A stretch of 64,000 bases of DNA, taken from assembly GCA_016788785.1 (NCBI GenBank), contig JAEUSM010000006.1, positions 409,864-473,863 on the forward strand, read 5' to 3'. Below the pieces are notes generated by a model. That model saw nothing but the letters and a program-made list of their open reading frames with translations. It had not been told where the DNA came from and made no database searches. How positions within the stretch are numbered: the stretch's first letter is position 1; each line of letters opens with the position of its first letter. This document shows positions 34,077 through 42,989 of this stretch, one piece after another. The stretch comes from Candidatus Kapaibacterium sp. GTDB taxonomy: Bacteria > Bacteroidota > Ignavibacteria > Kapaibacteriales > JAEUSM01. A program made the position numbers and the translations under genes.

Positions 34077-36047
34077 ATGAAAAATTCCTTCTTTGCGATT
34101 ACTCTATTTATAATTTGTTCACTCAATGCCTTTTGTATTGAAAATGGTAGAGGTATTATTGAATGGAAATCACCAAAAACCATTACTCTTACTAATCCAA
34201 AAACTTTTCAATATATATACTTTTTTGCTGATTCTTTAATGCCTTTTCAATTGATTACTGGTGAAGTTATTCCATTTTACAAAGCAAAACTAGAATGGAG
34301 AATGACCATTAACTTTGAATATCAAGATTCTATTATGTTATCTGCTGCAGTTGATAGGTCTGGTGAATTTGGTGAAGAATACATTGTAGGAGTATTAGAT
34401 AACATTGATACAACTAATCAGTTATGTAGAGTCAACGGTAATCTATTCAAAACCAATAAAAATTTAAACCAACATCTAATAGAAAATATTACACCATTGT
34501 TTGTTAACAATAAATCAAATTTGGTTGCATTAGTATATACTACCGATTTTCAATCACAAGAAAAACTTGCTAAATCAATTGATATAGTCCATGGTGGTTA
34601 TAGGGATGTAAGTCGTACAGGCATCATAAGGAATGTTTTCCATAATGAGTTATCGATAGGTGACCCAGTTGATACTGCATTTCAAGAGAAGTTTCTTCTT
34701 CATAATACAACCAAAATTTTTAATAAGGATTTTATTGAAGTCAGCAAATCAAATGTTTTATCTGGTAGTTTAGTAGAAGTATATGCCTTTTATGATACAT
34801 CATTATCAAGAAATTTCATTTATGAGTTACATATAAAAGAAATTCCAACTAATGATTATGTCACAGTTACTGGAAATGGTTTTTCTTTTTCAGAAAACAA
34901 TATTTCTTGTGAATTAGGTGATTTTGTAATTTCTCCAACAACTCATTTTACTAATTTTATTGGTGAGAGAATTTCATTGAATTCTTTATCAATAAATAAT
35001 GCCATGAATTATACAATTCAACTCAATAAGAAAGTGAATGACTATGAAGTTCATGGTGTTAAAGAATTACCTATCATACAACGAGAATCTACTTTTGATG
35101 GCCTAATTGCAGTTTATGATTCTTCACAAAATACATATTTAGGACGAATAGCTAAATCTGGAATTCCTCCAAGTATCGCTATAAATAGATTTACAACTTC
35201 TATGAAGGATTATGTATTCGAAGAGTTACCAGATAAATGGGTTCGATTTACTACCCAAAAAGGTTCAAAATCAAACAATAAAATATTTATGTATAATGAT
35301 GTGATGGCTATAGAAAAACCTTCAACAACTGAAAATATTTATATTGGTTTAGTTACTGAAATTACAAATTCGGTTATAGGCATTAATGATATGCGATACG
35401 CATTAGATTCCAATTGCAATTTTGTAAATACAAATGGTGATATTGGTACAATCAATGATATAAACATAGGTAATTATGTAGTTATAAACCGACAAAATCT
35501 TATCAAGAATGTGTATAAATTTAATCCATTGGAAGTTATTGGAAGAATCACCAATATACAAAATGACCAAATTACTGTAGGAGGTTTTACTTTCCCGGCT
35601 GGTGAATTTACATTATATCGTGGACAAGGAACTCAATTTACAGAAAAAGATAAGTTACTTCCCAATTCCTTAGTAAAGGTATTATCATTGCATGGATCAA
35701 CAGAAGCAATTGCTAAATTTACAGATAATACTTTTCCTTCAAATTCTGCAACTATTGCAAGAATCGTCTATGTTCTTCAAGGTCCTGACCCAGTTTCTAC
35801 GAACGATCCGATTGTTACTCCGACGATATTTCCAAACCCATCGTCAACAACAGTTTCGATTGCAGTACCTGAGAATGTCGTTTCTGATATAACAATTTCT
35901 ACAATGCTTGGCGAAAGAGTATTTTCAAAAGCAAATGTAACTGGAACAACGCAATTCTCTACTGCTTCATTGCCAATTGGACAATACTTAGTCAAAATCA
36001 CCAACAACAAATCAACCACAAACCAAATCTTGCAAGTGATCCGTTAG
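34077..36047 (+). CDS. T9SS-exported protein with repeated DUF5666-like beta segments (paralogue 2)
   Basis: 656 residues from ATG 34077, which places the signal peptide (MKNSFFAITLFIICSLNAFC) at the N-terminus; a longer frame from 34029 is less likely. The domain plan equals that of paralogue 1: ENGRGIIEW start, TGIIRNVFHNELSIGDPVD, FDGLIAVYDSS, YIGLVTEITNSVIGINDM, IGRITNIQNDQITVGG, and a T9SS type A sorting domain at the end. The N-terminal two thirds have diverged considerably, while the last ~290 coding bases are nearly the same as in paralogue 1. Function unknown. Confidence 0.8.
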   Translation: MKNSFFAITLFIICSLNAFCIENGRGIIEWKSPKTITLTNPKTFQYIYFFADSLMPFQLITGEVIPFYKAKLEWRMTINFEYQDSIMLSAAVDRSGEFGEEYIVGVLDNIDTTNQLCRVNGNLFKTNKNLNQHLIENITPLFVNNKSNLVALVYTTDFQSQEKLAKSIDIVHGGYRDVSRTGIIRNVFHNELSIGDPVDTAFQEKFLLHNTTKIFNKDFIEVSKSNVLSGSLVEVYAFYDTSLSRNFIYELHIKEIPTNDYVTVTGNGFSFSENNISCELGDFVISPTTHFTNFIGERISLNSLSINNAMNYTIQLNKKVNDYEVHGVKELPIIQRESTFDGLIAVYDSSQNTYLGRIAKSGIPPSIAINRFTTSMKDYVFEELPDKWVRFTTQKGSKSNNKIFMYNDVMAIEKPSTTENIYIGLVTEITNSVIGINDMRYALDSNCNFVNTNGDIGTINDINIGNYVVINRQNLIKNVYKFNPLEVIGRITNIQNDQITVGGFTFPAGEFTLYRGQGTQFTEKDKLLPNSLVKVLSLHGSTEAIAKFTDNTFPSNSATIARIVYVLQGPDPVSTNDPIVTPTIFPNPSSTTVSIAVPENVVSDITISTMLGERVFSKANVTGTTQFSTASLPIGQYLVKITNNKSTTNQILQVIR

Positions 36048-36070
36048 GATTTGTAATCTTATTTAAACAA

Positions 36071-36100
36071 AAAAAAGCGATGGTATTCATCGCTTTTTTT
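36071..36100. terminator. Bidirectional terminator between convergent genes
   Basis: The same AAAAAGCGATG-GTATT-CATCGCTTTTT hairpin as at 33972, with A- and T-runs on both sides. It lies between the end of T9SS paralogue 2 (plus) and the end of the lytic transglycosylase gene (minus), and can serve both. Confidence 0.85.
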
Positions 36101-36124
36101 GTTTACTATATTTAGGATAAATTG

Positions 36125-37075
36125 CTACTTGACAGCTTCTTCTGAGAGAGTCAAAACTGCGTCAACATAAGCACTTGAGTTGTTATAATGAAAAACTGCA
36201 TTGTACTTTTCTTCTTCAGTTTCACCCCAACCATTCGTTTTGAGATAGTTGGCTACTGAATGAATCGCATCAGCAAAGTTATAAAGATTAATTTTTCCAT
36301 CTTTATCACCATCAACAGCCCAAGAAAGATACGAAGCAGGAAGAAACTGAGATAACCCAAATGCTCCAGCCCAAGAACCTTTGAGTTCTAATACATTCGA
36401 CGGAAATGTCTTTTGCATTTTTTCTAATGCAACTAATTGTTCAATAGCCCAATCTGCTTTTTTCTGAGAACGTTCTTCCAATTTTTTGTAGAGTACTTGC
36501 AACGTCGATTTTTTCTTGTGTGTAGCACGTAAATCTTTTTTGTTTTCTTCCAAGTATTTATCTTCAGATGCCATTGCAACGCTCAAATACACACTCGGCA
36601 CGTGGTTATTTCCTGTGTATTTGCCAAATCTTGTTTCAACCCACAAAATAGATGCAATCACTTCAGCAGGAACATTATATTTCTTTGATGCTTCTTCCAA
36701 AAGTACTTTTTGTTCTATAATGAAATCTTTTGTAGATTTTATGGAATTTGCAGTATACACATGGTCATACGCAGATGAACGAGAGCGATACCCTTTTTTG
36801 TTTCCAGCTGGACGTAAGGAAACATTGATTTTCACTAACGATTCTTCAAATTTTGTATCGGAATGAGCAAGCATCTCATCTATGAATTTTTGCGATACCC
36901 CTTGCTTTACCAGACGTTGAACAACAGGCTCAAAAGTCTTTCTTTTTTGCTCCAATACCTTATCTGCTACTGGTCTATTCATTGTCACAGGAGGCATAAA
37001 CCCTGCAAACATAAACAAGGAGCTAAGAATGGACAAAATCCACTGTTGAATTGATAAAGGAAGGAAGTCAAACAT
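36125..37075 (-). CDS. Lytic murein transglycosylase (MltB-like)
   Basis: 316 residues from the ATG at 37075. This start gives an N-terminal hydrophobic export segment (LSILSSLFMFAGFM); a longer frame to 37195 would overlap the kynureninase stop and add an unlikely leader. The SLT_2-type domain has the catalytic Glu in ILWVETRFGKYTG, then GSWAGAFGLSQFLPASYLSWAVDGDKDGK and NLYNFADAIHSVANYLKTNGWG, the standard MltB series. It cleaves peptidoglycan glycan strands with 1,6-anhydro product formation in the periplasm. It is the last gene of the long minus-strand run. Confidence 0.88.
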   Translation of the reverse strand: MFDFLPLSIQQWILSILSSLFMFAGFMPPVTMNRPVADKVLEQKRKTFEPVVQRLVKQGVSQKFIDEMLAHSDTKFEESLVKINVSLRPAGNKKGYRSRSSAYDHVYTANSIKSTKDFIIEQKVLLEEASKKYNVPAEVIASILWVETRFGKYTGNNHVPSVYLSVAMASEDKYLEENKKDLRATHKKKSTLQVLYKKLEERSQKKADWAIEQLVALEKMQKTFPSNVLELKGSWAGAFGLSQFLPASYLSWAVDGDKDGKINLYNFADAIHSVANYLKTNGWGETEEEKYNAVFHYNNSSAYVDAVLTLSEEAVK

Positions 37076-37176
37076 GGTTGTAATACATTTTGTTCGTTTT
37101 TGTAACAAACGTCTAAATTCTAAAAATAGTTCAATTTTGAAAATCGCAAACCAAAATAGGTAATAGTACGGAGACT

Positions 37177-38460
37177 CTACTTTATTATACGACAAACATC
37201 GACTAAAAGTTCCAAAAATAGAGCAACATCAGAAAAAGAGTTATACATTGGAGTCGGTGCAACACGGATTACCCATGGTTTACGAAAATCCACCACACAA
37301 TTTCTTTCACCTAATGATTTGTAAATTTCAGGTGCTTTTTCTCCCAAATCTAATGATATTTGACATCCACGCTCTTGTGGGTTCGATGGAGTTATAGAAT
37401 GAAATGGTAAGGAATATTCTTTAGAAATCAATTCAATTCCGTATGCTAAAAATTGGGTTAAAGCAATTGATTTTTCACGTAATTGTTCAAATGGAACAGA
37501 ATCAAAAATTTCTAACGACGCTTTATGGGCAGCCATCGAAAGCACTGGAGCATTTGACAATTGCCAACTTTCCGCCGTAAGTTTTGGAACAAACGAATGA
37601 GGCATCGTAAAACGCGTCGCAGGGTCATTACCCCACCAACCACCTAAACGAAGTACTGATTCATCTGAGCAATGTCGTTCGTGAACAAACAAACCTCCAA
37701 CTCCACCAGGACCACTATTCAAATATTTATACGTACACCAAACGGCAAAATCCACATTCCATTCGTGCAATTTCAACGGTACATTACCAATGGTATGTGC
37801 CAAATCCCAACCAATGGTAATCCCTTTGGAATGAGCATATTCAGTGATGGATTTGATATCAAACAATTGACCGGAATAATAATGAACACCAGTAAATAGA
37901 ATCAAAGCAAGTTCATCTTGATATTGATCGATGGTAGATGTGATAGTTTCAAACGAAATATAGGATTGTTCATCCAAAGGAATTTCAATAACCGCTTCTT
38001 CAGGATCAAAAGAATGAAATGCCGCTTGGGTTTGAACAGCATATCTATCTGATGGAAACTCAAAACCAAAAATGAGAATTTTGTACTTTTCAGCAGTTGG
38101 TTTGTAAAAACTCGCCATTGCCAAATGCAAATTCGTCGTTAGAGCATTCATAGCAACTACTTCAGTTGGTTTTGCACCAACAAGTTTAGCTAAAGAATTG
38201 GAAAACAATTCATGATAGGAAAACCACGGATTTTTTGCTTTTGTATGACCTTCTACTGCCAATTGTTCCCAATCCAAAAGTTCTTGCTCAATGGAAGCTC
38301 GAACAGATTTAGGTTGTAACCCAAGAGAATTTCCACACATATACACAGATGGAACGCCACCTTTTGTAGGAAAATGGAACAAATCTCTTAGTGATAAAAG
38401 AGTGTCGTTTTGATCTAATTCTTTTGCTTTTTGGTGTAGTTGTTCAAGTAAATTGCTCAT
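37177..38460 (-). CDS. kynU: Kynureninase
   Basis: 427 residues from ATG 38460, overlapping the upstream glycosyltransferase stop by ATGA. A type I PLP enzyme with family motifs YMCGNSLGLQPKSV, WFSYHELF, NALTTNLHLAMASFY, the GWDLAHTIGN Asp region and the PLP lysine in CTYKYLNSGPGGVGG. It hydrolyses kynurenine (or 3-hydroxykynurenine) to anthranilate (or 3-hydroxyanthranilate) and alanine. No other tryptophan-catabolism or NAD-synthesis gene is nearby, so its place at the end of a glycan operon looks incidental or marks an unknown modification. The identification is firm. Confidence 0.92.
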   Translation of the reverse strand: MSNLLEQLHQKAKELDQNDTLLSLRDLFHFPTKGGVPSVYMCGNSLGLQPKSVRASIEQELLDWEQLAVEGHTKAKNPWFSYHELFSNSLAKLVGAKPTEVVAMNALTTNLHLAMASFYKPTAEKYKILIFGFEFPSDRYAVQTQAAFHSFDPEEAVIEIPLDEQSYISFETITSTIDQYQDELALILFTGVHYYSGQLFDIKSITEYAHSKGITIGWDLAHTIGNVPLKLHEWNVDFAVWCTYKYLNSGPGGVGGLFVHERHCSDESVLRLGGWWGNDPATRFTMPHSFVPKLTAESWQLSNAPVLSMAAHKASLEIFDSVPFEQLREKSIALTQFLAYGIELISKEYSLPFHSITPSNPQERGCQISLDLGEKAPEIYKSLGERNCVVDFRKPWVIRVAPTPMYNSFSDVALFLELLVDVCRIIK

Positions 38461-41400
38461 TTTTTCGTAGCCCAAACTGTAAAATTAATATTTCTATATC
38501 CTTTTTCTTGAGGAATATCAGGCTCTTCATATTTGAAAACCTGAAGCCCAACACGTTGAAAATACCGTCGTATTGTGGTTTCGTCAAAACCAATGCAATG
38601 AAAATCACCTGGATTAGATTGACCACCGAAAATCATAAAAGAAGCAATATCCGCATCCCAAACGCCACTTAGATACATTTCCGCTTGTTTTCTTAGCGAT
38701 GGAGATCGTAAAACAATTTCACCACCCTTTTTCAAAACTCGAGACCATTCCTTCAAAATTGACTCAGTTTCTCTATGAGAAAAATGTTCCAATACATCTG
38801 AGGCAATGATACCATCAACACTACCATCTGGAAGCTGTAATTTTCGAATATCCATATACACAACCTTCGGATTATCGCTGTATAAATCAATATTCACACA
38901 ATCTTCACGGATATCATTTCCACAACCCAAATTCAAATACAATGGTGATGGGAGTGGATTGGGCATTTTTCCATATGCCTTTGCTTTTGAAAAACCAACT
39001 TCATGTTCCTCAATGGAAGTAGTTGAATTTTGAGGAAGTTTCGCAAAAAGTGCTTCTTCAAATGACAATTCTTTGACATTACCAGTAGTATAAAGCTGAT
39101 TATACCATTCCACAACGTCGTTAAATCCATACGGTAAAAATGAATTCGTTTTTAACGTGCGAAGAATTGTTTTGTCGCTAAGTATTTTGTTCAATATTTC
39201 GACAATTGCCGTTGCATTATCAGGATTATAGATGTAACCATTCACTCCATGAAACACAAAATCAGTAAAACCACCCAAGGATGGTGCAATGACTGGTTTT
39301 CCATAGCCCAATGCTTCAGTGATAGTCAAAGGAGCACAATCTTCCCATAAACTTGGCAATATCATCAAATCAATAGTGGAAATTTTTGTCCCCAATTCTT
39401 CAGTAGTATAACTTCCTTCCCATTGAACGATACCTTTGGTATCAATGGATTGTAAAAACTCTTTGTACTTTGGTTCTACAAAGCCAAAAATTCGGACTTG
39501 TAATTGCATATTGGAAAATGGTTGAACGCTTGCAATTAACAAATGAACGCCCTTATGTGGCATCACACCACCAATATACCCAATTTGCAATGGATTGTGA
39601 ACAGTTCTATTATCCTGTGGATTTTGTCCAAATTTATGCACTTCTGCAATTTGGTTGACAACATTCATTTTTTCTGGAGCAATACCAAACTCTTCGAATA
39701 ATTTTTTCTGTCGATGAGAAACAGGTAGAATAGTATCGATTGAAGAATTGAGTACAGTAAGAATTTGTTGCTTACGGAAATTGTAATCACTCAAAATAGC
39801 AGGATTTTTTATGGCATCTTCTGAATTTTGCTCATATGATATAGACCTCCAACGCTCCAAATTTTCGTTAATCATATATAACTTTGGGTCGATGCAATGA
39901 TAATTATGGGTGGTGAAATAGGTTCTCGCACCAGATTCTTTTGCTAATGTTGCAAGTGAATACCCAAGTCCCAAAAAGTTATGAAAGTGAACAATCTCTG
40001 GTTGTTGAGTAGCTACTATACCTTGAAAAATTGTATAAATTTCTGGATATTGAATTTCTCGTTGTAAGTTCTTTTCGTCTAAAAACGAAGTAGGACGATT
40101 GAAAATTCCATAAAGGATTACTCCATCTTCTGAGGATTTTTCAACGAAAAAGGGTTCAATTGAAGTTGATGATGTTCCACCTGCATACATAACAGTTACG
40201 GAATGACCCAATTGCACTAATGCTTTTGCAATTGCTTTTGGATAGGAAGTTCCACCACCAGATTCGTTCCAACCAAACATCGTCATCAAAATTCGTTTTG
40301 GAGATACTTTGTTTTCTGTTTTGCTAAGATATTTCTTTTGCAAAAATGATTTCCACTTTGAATCAAAATATTGTTGGTTTTGAAAATCAATATTCGTAGG
40401 GTCATTCAAAAAACGTTGAAATTTTTCAATTCCTTCTTCTAACTTCGTTTTTGATTCGTAATGATAGGCAACAATGGAAGCATTATAAAACACCTTCAAT
40501 CCATTTTTAACAACCGACAAACATAAATCCAAATCTTCGTGCCCGAATCGAAACTGTTCATCAAAACCATTTATTTGTTTGAATACTTCTGTCCGAATGG
40601 CAAGAAATGCACCTGTCACCATAGGAACATCTCGTGATATTGTAACTTTTTCATTCCATCCATCTACTGTTAGGAAAGAATGTTGATGAACAAATTGGTT
40701 CTTTTGATTGAGAATCTCGTTATTAAATTCTATACCTGCATGTTGAATTGTATGGTTGGGATACAGTAATTTCGCACCTTGAATAGTAATTTCAGCTTGT
40801 TCTTCAAAAGTAAGGACAAGTTGTTCTGCCCAATTTGGAAATAATTTGGTATCGTTATTTAAAAACACCAAATATTGCCCTTTTGCAATGTTTGCACCTT
40901 GATTGTTTGACTGTGAATATGTTTTTGGTTCAGAATTATAAATGTAATTAATTGAGGCAGAAGTATTGATTGATTCTATGAAACTCTTAGTTTCGTCCGT
41001 TGAGTCATTATCAATAACTATGATTTCGTAACAATTATTTGGTGTAAATTCACGAATAGATTGAATGCAATGTTTCGTATAATGTACATTATTCTTCACG
41101 GGAATAATGATACTGATGATTTGTTTGTTAGTTTTTTGAAGTTCCAAACTTTTTGTCAACAAACGTACTTCTGACATCACATTCATTTTTGTGGCGAGAT
41201 TGAGAGCAGTAGTTGTAATTTCTGTATTATTCCCATCCATTCTGCGTAATTCTTGCAAACGAGCAAAATGGTAATGATTGAATGTTACATCTTCAGAAAT
41301 GGTAACTACAGATTTAGCATCATATCTTTTGGCTAATAACTTAAGATTTTCGTTTGTTTTATTAGCTCGACCTTCAGTACGACCTTCATAGTGAAAGACT

Positions 41401-42989
41401 ATGGACGAAGGAACAAGCTTCACTTCAAAACCAGCGTTTTTCATTCGAAAACACAAGTCTACATCCTCACATCCATTCACAAATTCTTCGTCTAATTTGC
41501 CAATTTTTTGTATAACTGATGTACGAATCATCATACAAGCACCAGTAACCGCAGGTACTTCATACGGTTCTGTAGTTTGTAATGCTGAACGATGGCAATA
41601 TTGAAATGTATGAATTGGAAACACTGGAATCACATTCTGTTCATCTTTGTAGGTGCCAATTTCAATTCCAGCATGTTGAATCCATTCAGTTTCTGGGAAC
41701 AGCAACATAGAACCAGCAATACCGATTACTTTATTGGATTGCATTGTTTCATACAATGTTTCTAACCAACGGGGAGTTGGCATAGTGTCGTTATTGAGCA
41801 GAAGTATGTAAGTGCTATTTGATTGCTCGATGCCTATATTACAAGCTTTAGCAAAACCAAGATTTTCACTATTACGAATGTATCGTAAAAAAGGAATACT
41901 TTTTTGTAATTCTTCGATTACTTCACGAGAGCCATCTTGTGAAGCATTGTCAACGATGATAATTTCGTAAGAAATAGTTTGAGGGGTTGACTCAATCAGA
42001 TGTTTCAAACACTGTCGCGTATATTGTATCCCATTATATATTGGAATGATAATGGAAACTTTTACTGATTTTTTTTGTCGTTTTTCTTCTTCATTGTAGA
42101 GTTGTTGATACTTTGCGAGAAGATGAGGTTCTTGTAACTCTTTGTAGACAAATATCAAATTTTCCATTGATTTCAAAGAGTGGGGATCTTCCAATAACAC
42201 ATCACGAGTTAATGATTCTACCATTCGAAGATACGATTCTGCGGTGACAGGAATAGTTTTCGACCAGATGGAATTCAGCAACACTTGATTTTGTTTGTCA
42301 TTATCATTTCTTCCAGGAGTTTGTGATTCCAAATGAACCACAATTGACGCTGGATTGAAGATAATTTTGTAACCATTACTTCGTATACGTAAGCACAAAT
42401 CAACATCTTCGTAACTATTGACAAATCGTTCATCAAAAGCACCATACTTATCTAACAATTCTTTACGTATCATCAGACAAGCACCCGTTACCGCCATATA
42501 TTCTTTTTTTACCAAAGCCTGAGGAGTTTCTTCGATAGAACGACCTCGATATATATGAAATGGAAAAATAGTTTCTTCTACTTTTCCAATATCAACCCCA
42601 GCATGTTGGATAATCATACCTTCTTGTGGGTACAATAGTAAAGGACCGGCAATACCAATGGATGGGTCAGTGAATGTAGAAAGTAAGTTTTGCAACCAGC
42701 CTATAGAGACAATGGTATCGTTATTTAAAAAAACAACATATTCACCTATTGATGCTTTGTATCCTTGGTTACACGCCTTTGCAAAACCCCTATTCGTTGG
42801 ATTTGTTATTATTTCAATATCGGAAAATTCTTGTTGGTATCGTTTGAGGATTTCTTGTGTAGCATCTGTAGAGCCATTGTCTACAACAATAACTTCATAC
42901 AGATCAGTTGGTGGAGTATTAGCAAAAATGCTGGAAAGACATTGTGCAGTTAAATCAATCTTATTTAAGACTGGAATAACAATTGAAAT
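38457..42989 (-). CDS. Giant multidomain glycosyltransferase, downstream part (GT2-GT2-GT2-GT4-methyltransferase), no start codon of its own
   Basis: About 1,510 residues are readable from 42989, at the A10 run. The first start-type codon in this frame is a TTG at 42695, which lies in the middle of a GT2 domain, after its conserved ISIVIPVLNK, DNGSTD and FLNNDT motifs. Domain order: GT2a (42989 to about 42250), GT2b (SIIIPIYNG, DNASQDGS, LLNNDT), GT2c (SIIIPVKNN, DNDSTDE, FLNNDT), a GT4 domain (MTMFGWNESGGGTSYP … PSLWEDCAPLTITEALGYGKPVIAP), and a C-terminal SAM methyltransferase (LNLGCGND … ASDVLEHF). It would build and methylate a surface glycan. In-frame reading from the upstream ORF needs a -1 shift at the A-run. 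It overlaps kynU by ATGA. Confidence 0.85.
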   Translation of the reverse strand: MSIVIPVLNKIDLTAQCLSSIFANTPPTDLYEVIVVDNGSTDATQEILKRYQQEFSDIEIITNPTNRGFAKACNQGYKASIGEYVVFLNNDTIVSIGWLQNLLSTFTDPSIGIAGPLLLYPQEGMIIQHAGVDIGKVEETIFPFHIYRGRSIEETPQALVKKEYMAVTGACLMIRKELLDKYGAFDERFVNSYEDVDLCLRIRSNGYKIIFNPASIVVHLESQTPGRNDNDKQNQVLLNSIWSKTIPVTAESYLRMVESLTRDVLLEDPHSLKSMENLIFVYKELQEPHLLAKYQQLYNEEEKRQKKSVKVSIIIPIYNGIQYTRQCLKHLIESTPQTISYEIIIVDNASQDGSREVIEELQKSIPFLRYIRNSENLGFAKACNIGIEQSNSTYILLLNNDTMPTPRWLETLYETMQSNKVIGIAGSMLLFPETEWIQHAGIEIGTYKDEQNVIPVFPIHTFQYCHRSALQTTEPYEVPAVTGACMMIRTSVIQKIGKLDEEFVNGCEDVDLCFRMKNAGFEVKLVPSSIVFHYEGRTEGRANKTNENLKLLAKRYDAKSVVTISEDVTFNHYHFARLQELRRMDGNNTEITTTALNLATKMNVMSEVRLLTKSLELQKTNKQIISIIIPVKNNVHYTKHCIQSIREFTPNNCYEIIVIDNDSTDETKSFIESINTSASINYIYNSEPKTYSQSNNQGANIAKGQYLVFLNNDTKLFPNWAEQLVLTFEEQAEITIQGAKLLYPNHTIQHAGIEFNNEILNQKNQFVHQHSFLTVDGWNEKVTISRDVPMVTGAFLAIRTEVFKQINGFDEQFRFGHEDLDLCLSVVKNGLKVFYNASIVAYHYESKTKLEEGIEKFQRFLNDPTNIDFQNQQYFDSKWKSFLQKKYLSKTENKVSPKRILMTMFGWNESGGGTSYPKAIAKALVQLGHSVTVMYAGGTSSTSIEPFFVEKSSEDGVILYGIFNRPTSFLDEKNLQREIQYPEIYTIFQGIVATQQPEIVHFHNFLGLGYSLATLAKESGARTYFTTHNYHCIDPKLYMINENLERWRSISYEQNSEDAIKNPAILSDYNFRKQQILTVLNSSIDTILPVSHRQKKLFEEFGIAPEKMNVVNQIAEVHKFGQNPQDNRTVHNPLQIGYIGGVMPHKGVHLLIASVQPFSNMQLQVRIFGFVEPKYKEFLQSIDTKGIVQWEGSYTTEELGTKISTIDLMILPSLWEDCAPLTITEALGYGKPVIAPSLGGFTDFVFHGVNGYIYNPDNATAIVEILNKILSDKTILRTLKTNSFLPYGFNDVVEWYNQLYTTGNVKELSFEEALFAKLPQNSTTSIEEHEVGFSKAKAYGKMPNPLPSPLYLNLGCGNDIREDCVNIDLYSDNPKVVYMDIRKLQLPDGSVDGIIASDVLEHFSHRETESILKEWSRVLKKGGEIVLRSPSLRKQAEMYLSGVWDADIASFMIFGGQSNPGDFHCIGFDETTIRRYFQRVGLQVFKYEEPDIPQEKGYRNINFTVWATKK

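Noticed and set aside
1..38460. A functional link between kynureninase and the MbnP/MbnH unit (which makes a kynurenine residue in MbnP)
   Set aside because: The genes are more than 30 kb apart and kynureninase acts on free kynurenine, not on a protein residue.
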